Below the pieces are notes generated by a model that searched no databases, was not told where the DNA came from, and was given only the letters and a program-made list of their open reading frames with translations. The translations under genes and the position numbers were made by a program. Shown piece after piece: positions 35,205 through 48,713 of a DNA stretch of 64,000 nucleotides. Numbering within the stretch: position 1 is the first letter of the stretch; every line of letters begins with the position of its first letter. Source of the DNA: Eulemur rufifrons (lineage: Eukaryota > Chordata > Mammalia > Primates > Lemuridae); the NCBI RefSeq assembly GCF_041146395.1, contig NC_090986.1:45916001-45980000 (forward strand). The letters run 5' to 3'.

Positions 35205-35372
35205 GAGCCAGACATGGTGGTGTGCACCTGTAGTCCTAGCTATATACTTGGGAGGCAAGAGGCAGTAGGAGCCTCTGAGCCCAGCAGTTCAAGGTTGCAG
35301 TGAGCTATGATCACATCACTGCACTCCAGCTTTGGTGACAGAGTGTGAGACCTTGTCTCAAAAGAAAAAAAA
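35205..35372 (+). mobile_element. Monomeric 7SL-derived SINE (FLAM-like)
   Basis: A single Alu-type monomer: AGACATGGTGGTGTGCACCTGTAGTCC (7SL RNA 5' domain, containing A-box-like sequence), TGCAGTGAGCTATGATCACATCACTGCACTCCAG, then GAGACCTTGTCTCA and an A-rich tail. There is no second arm or internal linker. This indicates a free left monomer, the ancestral form of dimeric primate Alus, rather than a truncated dimer. TATA and GA simple repeats follow directly. Confidence 0.8.
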
Positions 35373-35393
35373 TGCATATATATCTATATACAC

Positions 35394-35413
35394 AGAGAGA
35401 GAGAGAGAGAGAG
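35394..35413. repeat. (GA)n microsatellite
   Basis: Ten GA units directly downstream of the SINE tail. They probably grew from the tail region. Confidence 0.9.
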
Positions 35414-37829
35414 GTATCTTTTAAATTTTGCCTTTTTCTTAAATAAAAATGATTATTATTCCAGTATTAACTCATTCCATGTTTTATATAAACACATATT
35501 GACAAATAACCATTTGAATATTACAATTTTATCAGTTCCAAATAAAAATTTTATTTAATTAAATTTTTGAAGTCAGTATTGAATATATTTTAGAGGAATT
35601 GAAAAAATGCTTTATTTCTCAAGTGATTATGAATGATCTCCTTAATGGAAAAATTGTGTTTAATTTTTATCACAATACATGCTATCTAATGGTGGTGGGG
35701 ACATCAAGACATTCAGGATAATCTATGAAGAAATCATAAAAGTAATTTAATAAAATTTTCAACACATAAACTGAAAGGTTTAACTAAATGATGCAAAATG
35801 AGAAACATGATGCTGGGTATCTAAAAAAGTATGAAATGGTAAAGGAAATCATTACAACAAAGAAGCTTAAAAGTCAGAAAAACAGCTTGACCAAGTAATG
35901 TGCTGTTTTATTAATATGCATTTTCATATTTGATAAATGCTAACTTTGGCAAATAAATTCTGCTGGTTGATGATTAATTCTATGATAGAACCAGAAATTA
36001 AACCACCGTCTCTGGAAGCATAAATAACAACTGACTTATCTTCCATAGAGTCATAAATAGTTGACATAAATTTACAATTGTTTTCACAAATTAATAATTA
36101 TTAATGATTAAATGATAGCATAAGTAAAGAAGAATAAAATTTAGCATTGATACTCTTTGTGGAGCTGAATGAAATAAACTATAAAGTGTAAAATATTATT
36201 GGATTCTAAATGTTAACTTAAAGCAATTATTTTTTAAAATGTCTCCTAAGAATATCTTCTATTTCTTTCAATACAGAGGTTCATGAAAGCTTTCCATTAA
36301 AAGCAAAAAGGTTTGAACTATCTAGAACAGACTGATAGTCTGAAAGGCCAAGAAAAATACATTAATAGGAAAAGAAATAGAAGTAAAAAGAGAAAAAAAG
36401 CAAACAGAAGGGAGGAGTTACATTTAAGGTTAAGACAAAACCTCGGAGGAATGAAATTTATTGCAAGATTAATAGATAATATATTTATAAATGAGCCAAA
36501 GCTGTTTGATAATTTTAGACTAAGTAAAATTGAACTTGGTCATAAAGACTTAACTAAAAAGGGTCAAACAATTAGAAAAAATTGTCAGTATGTTATACAT
36601 TGATCAATCTATAATATCATAGTAAAAAGGCAATTGGAAGTCATTCTATCTTAACATCATAAAATATTGTTACACCAAAAGTAAAATAATTAAATATATA
36701 ATTTAATGGGATGTTTTATGTATAAAGTTTCCAAAATTCTAGCATACATCAAGAAATAAAATTTTAAGAAGTAATAAATTTTAGAAAAATGTGAAATTCA
36801 GAAAATCTATTTACTTTTTTTGGTAATTTTAAAAAAGTTTATTACTATACACCATTAATGGCATAGAACTTTGGTTGAGATTTCAAAACACTTATATTCC
36901 AAGGAAATCTATTTTAATAACCATCTATATAAATTATAATCCTGTAAATTGAAATGAATCAATAACTTAAAAGCAACAAATGCCCAGTATTTTCTCATAA
37001 GTTTGAGAAGGAACACCAATTATTAATGTAATACTATTGATATAATTCTTTCTCATACCCTTTTAAAAATTATAGTTATTAATCAGATATTATCCAAAGT
37101 AGTTAGAATTCAGTTTTTGTTAACTGCACCTACTGCAAAACTAAAGGGAAGAACTAAATTATCTCCATATGGGAGAAATGAAAAATCTTAAAAATAGTAT
37201 TATTTTCTCATACACAGTCACTTGCTCTGTCGCTTTTTTGTTTATTACTCCCTTATTCTAACCCTCCCATCCCTTTCCAACACATACATACTTACACATA
37301 CAAACACATACTTGTAAATTTCCCAAAACAAAATTGATGATAACAAGAATTTGCTATAAATTGAGTATATCCTAGGTATTGTCAAGCGGTTTCATTAATG
37401 CAAAAAACTTAAAAATCATATTATCATATTTTAATTCTGAAAGGGCCCTACTGAATTTTGGTAGTTATATAGTCATATATCTATTATAAAAAGGTTGAAG
37501 ATTTAGGTAAAAACCTATGCCGTTTATCAATAACAACAAAGAAGGAAAGGAAAATCATAAGATATTTAACATACCATTGTCATATACCTTAAAATTATCT
37601 TGTGGTTAATTCTCTATGCATTAGTTTTTACTTTCTAAAAATAGACTGTAGTTTTAGTAGTTAACACTTAATATTATATTTCCTAATGATAAGACATTGA
37701 TTGCAGACAACTTTCACAACTTGAGTTCTGCAAAAAGATCCATCATCTCTTTTGTAGGCAAAGCTGTAGTTACCTGCTGAAAAATTCAGAATGTACATAG
37801 GGGTGTACATCAATTTTATTTATAACAAT
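35414..37829. other. Unassigned AT-rich DNA
   Basis: No gene. The 96-codon frame at 36313-36603 encodes a Lys/Arg-rich peptide from an A-rich stretch. Composition alone explains it. Confidence 0.4.
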
Positions 37830-38205
37830 ATTTCTTTTGAAATAAATACACACATATGTTGTATTGAAAGATAATATACATATAGAAAAACACACAAGTC
37901 ATGATGATGATTTTTACAGAGAACACACACATGTAACCAGCACGGTGATGAAGCTATAGAACGCAAGCAGCATCCCTAAAGACTCCCAGCCATTTAGTTA
38001 CTACCCATTCAAATGCAACCACTTCTATAACTTCTAAACCAAAAATTCATTTTGTTTGGTTTTAAAATTTATATAAATAAAGTCACACAGTGACTTTACT
38101 TTGTGATTGTGTAATTTTGCTCAACTGTATGTTTTGTAAGAACCATCCATTTTATTTGTTATAGTTGTGACTATGGGCATACCAATTCTTCCTAAACTCA
38201 GGTAA
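37830..38205 (-). mobile_element. Ancient L1M 3' fragment, minus
   Basis: ACATGTAACCAGCACGGTGATGAAGCTATAGAACG, TTAAAATTTATATAAATAAAGTCACACAGT and TTTTGTAAGAACCATCCATTTT follow the antisense L1M 3' UTR/ORF2 order. It is diverged, with no TSD visible. Confidence 0.65.
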
Positions 38206-41074
38206 AAATTTTGCAATAATTTTATATTGTCATGTTGTTTTTTGTAGTCTTTTTAAAAATAGCACATATCAGAAAAGGGATGTTCTCTATATCCCTTTTA
38301 TGTTACAGATTTTTTAAAACTATCAATAGATATTAGATGTTGAAAGTTTATTCTTCATATATTGTGATGATAATAATTTTTCTTACCTTATTTCTCTTAC
38401 ATAGTAAATTAAATTGATTCAATTTTGATATTTAACTGCACTTATATGCACAAAATAAATCTCACTTTCTTCTATTTTTGCATATTACTGGATTTATCCA
38501 ATTTTTTACATAACATTGTATTACACAAATGTATACAATTATTTTTTGTCAATCAAAAATAATGTTAATAATGAATAAAAAAAGAGGTGATAAAAGCTCT
38601 TAAATCATTCAAAGAAAAATAACATATTATCATACCTTTAAAAGAATAACAAAATAGATTGCCAACTGACCTCTCCATAGTTTCCTATAAAATCCATTTT
38701 TGTATTTAATTTCAATTTTATACTATCTATACTGAAATGCAAAAACACATTTAAATATTGTTGACAATGCATTTTTATCTTTTGTATCAAACTGGTTATA
38801 AAACAAGAGAGCCACTTTAGGTAAAATGAAAATTTATGTTAAATCTTACTGGTTTCCTTATCCCAATTAACCACCTACATTTGTGCAAATTGTCTTCTTT
38901 ATTTATCTATAGTATACCAAGTCTCAAATGGTAATTGTATCTCTATGGATTTTCTTAATTATTTAAATGGGTACAATGTATAACTATTACTGGCAAACTT
39001 GTATCTTTAATATGCATTATATTCCATAGGAACTATATGAGACTTAATCACATTAATTTACTTTGTTTAAAAATCCAACCAAAACACAAGCATATGTGAG
39101 CACATAGGTGGACCCAGCCCCACACACAAGTGGCAGAGGAAGCACTAAATTAAGAGTTGGAAGAAAATGTTCTATTTCTCATTCTGCCATTAAATATCCA
39201 CACGAATCAACAGAGAAGGATCTATTTTGATTTCTAGGGAATACATTTCTCTCAAATATTATAAGGGAAGGAGGAATTGGTCTCTAAAATTTGTTTTGTT
39301 TTGTTTTGTTTTCCAGCTCAAGGGGGCTATATTTTGCAGACTTCACACTCAAAAGCTAAAATATAATTAGAGTATATTATGCTGAGTTGGATAATATCAG
39401 TAAGCTATGCATCAATTTTCAGATAGGCTTGGTTTGCTTCCTCCTATATATTGAACTGGCAGAACAAAGGGCCATACATGGTACATTTTACCTCTTAAAA
39501 TAAACATGATGAAGAGAGATTTACTAAAGACTACTCTTGATTAAAATTATTAATACATGGGATCTAATTACATCAGCGTTTTAGTTTGACTTTTATCTAC
39601 GGTGACAATGAGCTGACCTAATGATCTCATCGCTGGCAAAACCTAGGTTAGGGAGGGACCATAAAGTCCTTTTTCTCCCGCATGATCTACTTGCTAACCA
39701 AGCATTTGTAAGAAGAATGGGCAACTGTGAACTTTTTTGCACATCCTTTCCAGTTTTACAGTATAAAACATTTATTAATGTGAAAGTAATGATATAAATA
39801 TGCTTTATGAACATATTAATAATGATTAGCCTTTACCTTGAACTATAGCTAAAACATTTTCAACATAATTTTGCTGAGGAATAGGCATATATATTACAAT
39901 TTGAAAATGAGGTTCTAAGCTCATCTATAATTTAAGCCAATTCTCAAAATGTTTTCTTACACAATTTATAACAGATAGAAATATATCTTTTTGAAAATGT
40001 GTTTGTTTAGTACTCTAATTTTACTGCTTAAGGCTTACTTGCAGGGTTGACTGTATTTGTGTGGCATTATGTTGGCTCCAGAAAAGACCGCTTACCTCCA
40101 AGTATGCCATGTTTCTCTGCTTGTGGCCTATCTTTCACTCTACAATGAGGGAGAAATATTCAAGTATATCACTGGAAAAGTGCCTTGTCTTAAAGTCAGG
40201 TTACATAATATGTAATGATAAATATAAAGGTTGAAGAGACAATGATTTGTAAAGTCTAAAATCATTAACAAAATAATTGCCCTCTAGCCCCAGTCCTAGA
40301 TACAGCTTGAAGAATTGTTTGAGCTCTCAGTCTCTCTCCTCTTCTCACCTCTCTTCTTTTTTTATGTCTTTCTTTGAGTATTTATTTAGTTATTTATTCT
40401 TTTTTTTTTTTTTTTCATTTCTGCATAATCACTTCATTATGCTTCACTGGTTAGTATCACAATGAACTCTATTGTCAATGTCAAAATAACTATTTAGTTA
40501 CTCCAGACAAGACCACCAAGAATACATATGTGGTTGAACAAATTCGGATAACAGTTGCAAGAGCAAGAACACACATCATAGGGTGGATCAGTAAGAGGGA
40601 ATTAGAAAACACCTATCACAGGACTTGGGCTATGTTAGGTCATTTTAGAATGAAATTAAGGAAGTGAGGCTTTGCTCTGATTGGCTGTTTTCAGGAAGCA
40701 GGGGTATTTGGTTCTTAATCTTATGTAGGAGGAAGGGAGACTGGACAGAGGCAAAGATGTAACTAGTAATGAAGCCGCAAGCATTCCTATTAGCCAAGAT
40801 AGGAATAATTTGGTCACTTTTGTGGCTTGAACATTGGTCATGTTTTGTAGTTCAGAAGAGATTATGAAGTGAGTGATCTTGTTTTGTTTCAATCCATCAT
40901 GGTTACAGAGTCACATTTTCTGATGCTAATATTCAGTGAAAAGGCTGTGTTTAACAGGAGAACACCATAGTTTAGCTGAGGGTACAAGACTAACTTTTAG
41001 GGAATATTCTTATGTTTATCACTACTAAACTGTAAATCTTAAGCACTCCCTCCATCCAGATCATGGTTAAAAAT
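38206..41074. other. Unassigned non-coding DNA
   Basis: No gene. A (TTTTG)n tract lies at 39291-39312 and a T-run at 40400-40417. The segment 40500-40910 looks repeat-like (CTCTGATTGGCTGTTTTCAGGAAGC is LTR-like) but I could not place it in a family. Confidence 0.4.
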
Positions 41075-41320
41075 GTGTATTTTTGAACCATACTGTCTGG
41101 GTTTGATTAAATACTAATTTTGTCATTTACTAACCTTATTGAAGAATGCTTATTTAACTTCTTTGTACTTTATCCTCTTTAACTGATAATTGGACATAAC
41201 TACAGTAGCTTCCTCATAGAATTATCATGGAGGTTACAGTAGTTACTGAATGTGAAGTTGTTACAACAGTGCTTAGCCATTAGTAACACTGTGAAAATGT
41301 TAGCTAGTATTATTTCATCA
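41075..41320 (+). repeat. MIR SINE
   Basis: Near full-length sense MIR: CTGTCTGGGTTTGATTAAATACTAATTTTGTCATTTACTAACC, then TTTAACTTCTTTGTACTTTATCCTC, TCATAGAATTATCATGGAGG and ACAGTGCTTAGCCATTAGTAA. The tRNA-like head is weak. Confidence 0.75.
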
Positions 41321-42189
41321 TTTTTCTCTTCATAAAGAAGCATTAGAACTCCCAAAGAAATGCTTATATCATGTTCAAATCCTGTGTATCACTATTATCT
41401 CTACAAACTGTCAGTATACCCAATCCCAGATGCTTCAAAGCCCTCAAGTAACCCTGTTGACTAGTTCCCGTAGGTGGCTCCCTTTTGTCATTCAGATTAA
41501 CCACTTACCTGAACTCAGCCACCTTCACATCCTGTCAGTCCACAAAGACTGACAGGCATCTGCCAATGAGAGTAAGTACCATTAACTCCTACCAGTCTCA
41601 TACCATCTTTTCTTTCCTCCCTAATCTTTGACAGAGTAGAAGGCTACCTCACTATATGAAAAGTTTAGATTATAAAATTCTACTAGTTCAGGGCTGCTCT
41701 AAAAACAATAAGTGGATATTCGTCTTACATATATAGCAGGGCAACTTTGGGGGATATTAATTTTTGTAACAGTTTATGCATTTTTTTCCTTTGTTTTCTC
41801 TTGTCAATTGGAGAAGCTTTGTAATTTCCCACTGTGATGGCTTTAGTAGAGTGGGAAGCAGACACAGTCAGGTTGAAAACACTTCTGTCTTTGTCAAAAT
41901 CCAAACTGACTGATTTGATTATTAGAAAAAGAAGATGAAGAGTATCTCTGATGAACTTCATAGTAGGGAGGAATGGTGTCAAAAAACGAGAGACAGAGAA
42001 ACACCTGTTGATCCTCTGAGCAATGAGAATATAGAATCCTGCCCTATGAAAGCACCTCAAGGAGGTAGAATATACCATGTTTTGCAAAGATTCCTGTGTC
42101 CCAAATACATCATGGAAGACAAAGCAGAGTTTTCAAATCTGAAGTTACTGGATAAAAAGGTATTTTGGTCCTATGCACTAGGATTTATG

Positions 42190-42335
42190 TCACTAAAATA
42201 TAAATCCCATGAGGTTAGAGCCTTGATTTTTTTTCACTGAGCACTATAAAGACAACAGGAAAACAGTTCCCAGCATTGCTTCTAGGCATTAGATAAATAT
42301 TTATTTAGTCAATGAATGAATGAATGATTGATTAG
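42190..42335 (+). mobile_element. L2 3' end
   Basis: AAATCCCATGAGGTTAGAGCCTTGATT, CCCAGCATTGCTTCTAGGCATTAGATAAATATTTATTTAGTC and a (GAAT)n end match the L2 3' terminus in sense orientation. Confidence 0.7.
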
Positions 42336-42654
42336 ATATCCAGAACGTTTGTATAAATTGACTGGAGATAAAGAACAGCACTTGTAGAATGGTAGGATGA
42401 ATATCTTTTAATTTGATTTGTTTTAAAGAAAATAAAGACTTGTGGAGATATACACAACAACAAACTGATGTAATAGCCTGATATTAAATTACGCATCCCC
42501 AGACAAAATACAATATCAGCAGCTGCAGAACTAGTACTAATAGACTTTCAACTCCCAGGCATTCTATCACAGTTGCATTCTTTGATATAAATTATATAAT
42601 CATTAACTTTCCCATAAAGATAAAGTCAATTTCTTTACTTTTAAGTACTGACAG

Positions 42655-42825
42655 GATGACTAATGGCATTTTCCTGGTGAGGTCATGCTTTCTCACACCT
42701 CTGTGCCTTTGCACATGCTGCTTCTCAGGCTCAAATGCCTTCTCTCCATCTGCACCTGGCTAACTTCCAATTCACAGTTCATGATTTTGCCTCCAAAGAG
42801 GCTTTTCTTAGAAAATGATTTTTAG
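42655..42825 (+). mobile_element. L2 internal 3' region fragment
   Basis: ACCTCTGTGCCTTTGCACATGCTGCTTCTCAGGC, then TGGCTAACTTCCAATTCACAGTTCATGATTTTGCCTCC, match the L2 ORF2-end block as written on the plus strand. It is collinear in orientation with the L2 end at 42190-42335, but it is placed after that end. The two are therefore separate insertions or rearranged. Confidence 0.65.
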
Positions 42826-43776
42826 TAGAAGAGAGAGACTGTGAACACATTGGTAGCTCTCTAAAGCAAGCGATGAAGAAGGAAAAGAAACAGAAAAGGG
42901 TGATTAAAATAACTATTAACATATTTTTATTACTTCTCAATTTTGCCTGGACTAGTCTTATGTATATTCAATTTAAAGGAAACCTTTTAAAATTGCATAG
43001 TACAATTTAATTCATATTTAACCATATAATTCAAATATCATTACTGATATTATATCTAGATGTTAATGTCTAGATCTCATTTTCTTGAAGTCATATAATA
43101 TCTTGGGAATGTGACAGTTGCCAAGGAAACTCTATGTGTATATTTATATGTACATCTATCTATCAAGTCAGATTGTAACAATTTGAATTTAAGAATAACA
43201 TTCCTGAGAACACAGAATTTTAGTATCTTATGCCACTACCTTATATTTAGTACTTTTTATGCCCTAATAACACCATTGTGTTGTTCTTCAAAATAATAAT
43301 ATCACCAAAATTTAACAATTGATGTATGTCCTACCACTTGTTAAGATTAATTCTTTCCAGTTAGTTGAAAACAATTTATTAGAGACATGGAGTAGTTAAG
43401 GTGTTTATAACTTATGAATGTTCTATCACTGTAAATTAAACACACACAAAAGACAATGATTATATCTTTATTGAGGTAGGTATTGTTAAAAATGATTGCA
43501 GCCACATTTTATAGCAAAATTGTTGCCTTCTTAATATGCATTTGCAATGCATACTTCATTATGCAAGCTGTCATTACTTTCAGGGTAGAATTTGTTTAAA
43601 AGAAAAAAATAGGATTCTCACAGTCTTAGCATTAAAAGGAATTTTAAAAATAATCTACTTGTTACTTTAACTTGCTCACTCAAGATCAACTAGTAGATTC
43701 CTTGGTCACTGTCTATAGGTATGCTCCATATCACGGGTATAAGCATTACCAAGTTCCAGTTTTAAATACTGGTAAG

Positions 43777-44145
43777 TGTGGTGACAAATTTTATGAGTCA
43801 ATTTGGCTGGGCCATGGTGCCCATATATTTTGTCAATTATGATTTTGGATGTTTCTATCAAGGTATTTTTCTCTTTAATGAGATTAACATTTATGTCTGT
43901 GAATTTTGAGTAAAGCAGATTACCCTCCATAATGTGGGTGGGCCTTATCTAATTAGTTGAAGGCCTTAGTAGAAAATGACAGACCTTCGAGAGCAAGAAG
44001 GAATTCTACCAGCAGACTGCCTTTGGACTTGAACTGCAACTCTTCCCTGAACTTCAAGCCTGCTAGTCTACTTTGAAGATTTTATATTCACCAAGCCTCC
44101 ATAATCATGAGCCAATTCCCTAAAATCAGTCTCTTTCTCCAGAAG

Positions 44146-44188
<43 letters not shown>

Positions 44189-44222
44189 GGTTCTGTTTCT
44201 ATGGAGAACCCTGATCAATGCA
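43777..44222 (+). mobile_element. Solo LTR of MLT2 type (ERVL), plus
   Basis: It starts TGTGGTGACAAATTTTATGAGTCAATTTGGCTGGGCCATG. The middle has ATGTGGGTGGGCCTTATCTAATTAGTTGAAGG. It ends GAGAACCCTGATCAATGCA. This is the sense form of the LTR family seen in antisense at 3908-4408. The AT-rich stretch near the 3' end is replaced by a pure (AC)n run. Flanks GTAAG / GTACA are an imperfect 5 bp duplication at best. No viral coding sequence remains. Confidence 0.8.
44149..44185. repeat. (AC)18 microsatellite
   Basis: 37 uninterrupted bases of alternating A and C within the MLT2 LTR. It is likely polymorphic in length. Confidence 0.97.
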
Positions 44223-46809
44223 GTACATAAAGGAATGTCCTAAGCCCAACCCTAGTTACACTTCCTTAGGGGAAAGAAGAGGCTGAGTATGTACTTGTGA
44301 TTTCAATAGAGTTAGGTGGAGGCTGGAGCAATGGGGCAAGAATTTTAGAGAAGAGAAGAGAAGAAACGGAGCTGTATACTTTTAAAATCTGAATACCCAC
44401 AAAGAACCATAATGAGCAAACGACAGATAGAATATTATTCCTGGCCACAAAAGTCTATTAACTTTCCTGACTTTAAATTGCAGCCTGAGAATCTGACCAG
44501 TATAATTGTTTCTGCATTTCCATAGAAAATAATTAATATTTTCCTCTTCACAAAAAGAAACTTCAAAGGAAATCTTTAGGAGGATAGACTGTCAATTGGG
44601 GACCCATGGATAATTCTAGATTTCAGTAAGGGAAGTCTGGGTTTTTTTTTTTTTTATCTCAAATTGAAAATTGTGTATGTTTTTCTTAAACTCTTCTGCA
44701 TTTGAAACTAAAGCTATGTAATTTGTTCATATTCATTTCTGATTACATACTCTTCATCAAAATGCATTATATAAAATACATTCTATGGTCATTGCATTAC
44801 TCTTTGTACTAGGAACAAAAAGAGGAAAACATATAAAATACTACCTCAAAGTTTAGCAGCAATTGAACTTTCTAAATGCAAACTAGCGTGGAAAAATGCA
44901 AAATATACCTTAGCCTTGTATTTTAATTTAAGTAGCCTTAGGTTAGTAGTCATTGGTCTAGACTATTGACAGAAAAATATTCAGAAATTAGAAATTTTAG
45001 AAGGGATTTGTTTTTAAAAACGGCTTCTTAAATTTAGAGTGAGTATATGAACAAAAGATTTATACATGTCTATAGACTTAATTATGGACACTGTCAGAAG
45101 TTCTGTAATGGCTTTATGGTAAGCTTATTCATGGTTGACAGGAAATTGTTTTAATTGTGACATGGCATGGTACTACCTATATTTTTTTCAAATTTATTAT
45201 CTTGGAAAAAGCACATTTGAATTAATGTAAAATATTGGAAAATATATCAGAGTGAAACTAGAGGCAGAGGGATAAATTAGAATTAAATTGCCTATCGACT
45301 CTCTCTTTCTAGGAGATAGCATAGGCTAAACCACTTGAAAAGGCATAACTTCTGTCGAGGTTAACCCCTAATTCATTTTACTTACAGAATTATAATTTTA
45401 AGATAAACAAATAAATTAGAGGATTAATAAGACTTACACAATACCATGCATCTTTGCATATACTAGGAAAGTTGTCTGAAGGAAATGTAGTGGAAGATTT
45501 TTGAAAATCCATATATGACGGTATTGAAATGTTTTGTTACATTTATCATAAGGATGTTTATTCAAGTGGAACATGGAAGTCTTTGCAAATAGTCCTTTAG
45601 ACTGACAGGTAATCGACTTTGGCTGGAGGGGAACATGACTGGCAAAAACCATAGGAATCAGAGGTTTGAATATCTACAGAATAACTTGATCACTGCTGTT
45701 ATTTGTAACCTCTGAACTATGACAATCTTCCACAATTCAACAAAGTCTAGTTAAAATTAATGAGGTTCCAAAGAACTGCATGTTCAGCAGCTTAAGTAAC
45801 TTAAAAGTATAAGAATCAAATCCCAATAAAGAGCAGATGCTCAAGTGTGCCTAGGGATGAATACATTATAGACTCTAAAAAATCATCACACCGTCTATAA
45901 ACATGTAAAGACCTGTGGATGAAGGTAGCTGGAGTGTGATATCATTTTTGATTTTAAGTTAACCTTGGGATATATTTTTTCAGGTACCTATTTTCTAAGG
46001 TATACAATTTTAGATCAGTTTGAATATCATCATATTTTCCAGTATGCATTTTGAATTTCATAGTAACACTTGCAAATTTACATTTATTTTATGTTACCTG
46101 CATGAAGGTTACCAAAATATCTATTATGAAATCAAATAATATTAAAGTCATTATTTTAAAATATGATTTCTAGGTTTAACGGAATTTGGCCTATGCTAAT
46201 TGGACTGTCACCTGCCTGTATACCACAGACCCTTGAACCTAAAATATTTTTCATTTTCATGTAAGTACCACTAGCCTGTATTTAAATTATAGTTCTTTAT
46301 GAGTTTAAGTTGTATTTTACCTGTCAAAGAAATGATTCAATGTGAAGTTAAACTCAAAGGAAAATTAATATTGTAAAACAAAGCAATTCCATATTGCATC
46401 AACATTCTCTTCTTTCCACCACTTTATAAAGGTTGTAGAAGGTCCATAAGTAAATTATAACTAACAAATTGCAACAAAAACCACAAAAATCAATATTATG
46501 TTTACCTTGTATAAGATATATTTCCACCTTTCATTTTTCAAGGTAGCCATCCGGTTGTCAACTTCACAAACATTGAAAAAAGTCACAATATTTGAAAAGA
46601 GAACTTTCATGTTTTAACTGGAAAATACTATTTTCTTTCAAAGATAAGATGATAAAGAAATACAGTTGGAGAGTTTCTAGGTTTCTATTCTATTTCGGCA
46701 ATATCTAGAAAATAATATCTTTTTCAAAAAATTAGTATCAGAATATTATCCACACTTCTCCTTATATAATAGCTAATAAACAATTGTTAAATACAAAGGT
46801 TAAGAGGTA
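44223..46809. other. Unassigned non-coding DNA
   Basis: No gene or named repeat. A T-run lies at 44642-44655. Confidence 0.4.
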
Positions 46810-46960
46810 AAGTTTATTATGTGTTACCAAGTTTGAGACATTGCTCTATATGCCTTATGAAATAATTACTATTATTAATGCTGTTTCTAGATGAGAAAAC
46901 TGAGGTAGATATAATGCGTGCAGGTCTGAAAAGCTCCTAAGCCTAAAGCCAGGAAAGACA
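46810..46960 (-). repeat. MIR SINE fragment
   Basis: TTGCTCTATATGCCTTATGAAATAATTACTATTATTAATG and TTTCTAGATGAGAAAACTGAGGTAG are the antisense MIR core. Confidence 0.7.
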
Positions 46961-47164
46961 CCTAGACAGGTTTTTATTTATTTATTGCATTTTAGTTTTT
47001 CTTTCACTACTATCTCAGCTACCATATCCTCTACTGTTGTTCCAAGTCTTGTGGATTCCAAACTTTAGGAGTTTGTTGAAATCCTACGAAATATGACAAT
47101 TTCTAATATAGTTTCTTGGTTAAGCTGATAACAACAGATGATTTTATTAATATTATTTATAAAG

Positions 47165-47430
47165 ATCGAGTACAATCCAGATTCTACCACTTAGTATTTC
47201 TGTGATGGTGGGCAGGTTGCTTACCTCTTCTGTGCTTCATATGCTTTACTTGTAAAATATGTATACTAAAAATAATAATTATGAAAACACCTAATATTCT
47301 AAGAGCAAATTACATAATCCATGTAACATAATTTGTACAATTATTGTTTACATTTTCATATTCTCAGAGTTGAATGATGTGGTTATTACATAGTAACCAG
47401 TCAATAAGTGCTTGAAATTATTAGTAACAA
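47165..47430 (+). repeat. MIR SINE with internal AT-rich interruption
   Basis: CAATCCAGATTCTACCACTTAGTATTTCTGTGATGGTGGGCAGGTTGCTTACCTC is the sense MIR core. CAGTCAATAAGTGCTTGAAATTATTAGT at the end matches the MIR 3' end. About 80 bases of AT-rich sequence lie in between. Confidence 0.7.
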
Positions 47431-47639
47431 TATTAGTATTGTTTTGACTGGAAATACTAAGGTTAACGACAACAAATATATTTCATAAACATGGTACTCT
47501 ATTTGATAAATTTATAGACATACAGGTTAGCAATTTTAAAACTACTTTACATGTATACAGAGGTTTAAAAAATAAGTAAATCATGGAAGATAATGAGAGC
47601 CAGGCTTCTTAATATCAGAAAACTTCCAAATAGCCTTGG

Positions 47640-48333
47640 ATCCTCCACCCTCCAGGAGGTGGAGCTTAATGTCCTCTCTTTCTTAAGTGGGGATTGGATT
47701 TAGTGATTCACTTCCAAACAATAAAATATGAAAAGGGAAGAAATAGTAGCAATAGAACAGAGAAGTAACATTATAATAATGGTAATATTACTATAGAGAA
47801 GCCCGAAGCTCACAACCTTAAGCAAGTGATCAAAGTTAACATCACAGTAAATGTCATGTGGCTATCGTGTACCTCTGACATGTTGTGATGAGAATGGCAT
47901 TTGACCTCTGTGGTGTTCTTCCGCAAACACTTAAGTCCAGTCCAATCATAAGGAGAACATCAGACAAACCTCTAATGGGGGCATTTTTCAAAATATCTGA
48001 CCAGTGGTCTTCAAAACTGTCAAGCTAATGAAAAACAAATACTGAGAAACTGTCATAGACCAGAAGAGACTAAGGAGACAAATACAACCAAGACACGACA
48101 TGATACCCAGGATTAGATTCTGAAAGAAAAAAAGGATATTACCATAAAAATGAGTGAAATTCAAATAAAGTCTGCAGTTTGCATAATAGTAATGTGCCAA
48201 TGATATCTTCTTGATTTTAATAAAGGTACTATGGTCATTTCAATATTAGTGGAAACTAGATGAAATATATATTGGAAGTCTGTGTACTATATTTTCAACT
48301 TTCCTGTAAATCTAAGTAAGTTTGTTTCAAACT

Positions 48334-48345
<12 letters not shown>
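47640..48345 (+). mobile_element. Old LINE-like 3' end with A-rich terminus (family uncertain)
   Basis: Recognisable blocks in order are GGGGATTGGATTTAGTGATTCACTTC, AAGCAAGTGATCAAAGTTAACATCA, TGATGAGAATGGCATTTGACC, AACATCAGACAAACC and CTGAGAAACTGTCATAGACC. The close is ATTTTCAACTTTCCTGTAAATCTAAG. This is the order of a common old mammalian repeat whose 3' end is A-rich. I believe it belongs to the L1M group but cannot fix the family. A lemur Alu has inserted in its terminal A-rich part. Confidence 0.5.

Positions 48346-48713
<368 letters not shown>

Noticed and set aside
36313..36603. 96-codon Lys/Arg-rich frame
   Set aside because: It lies in an A-rich stretch that suppresses stop codons in this frame. 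There is no domain, and composition explains the peptide.
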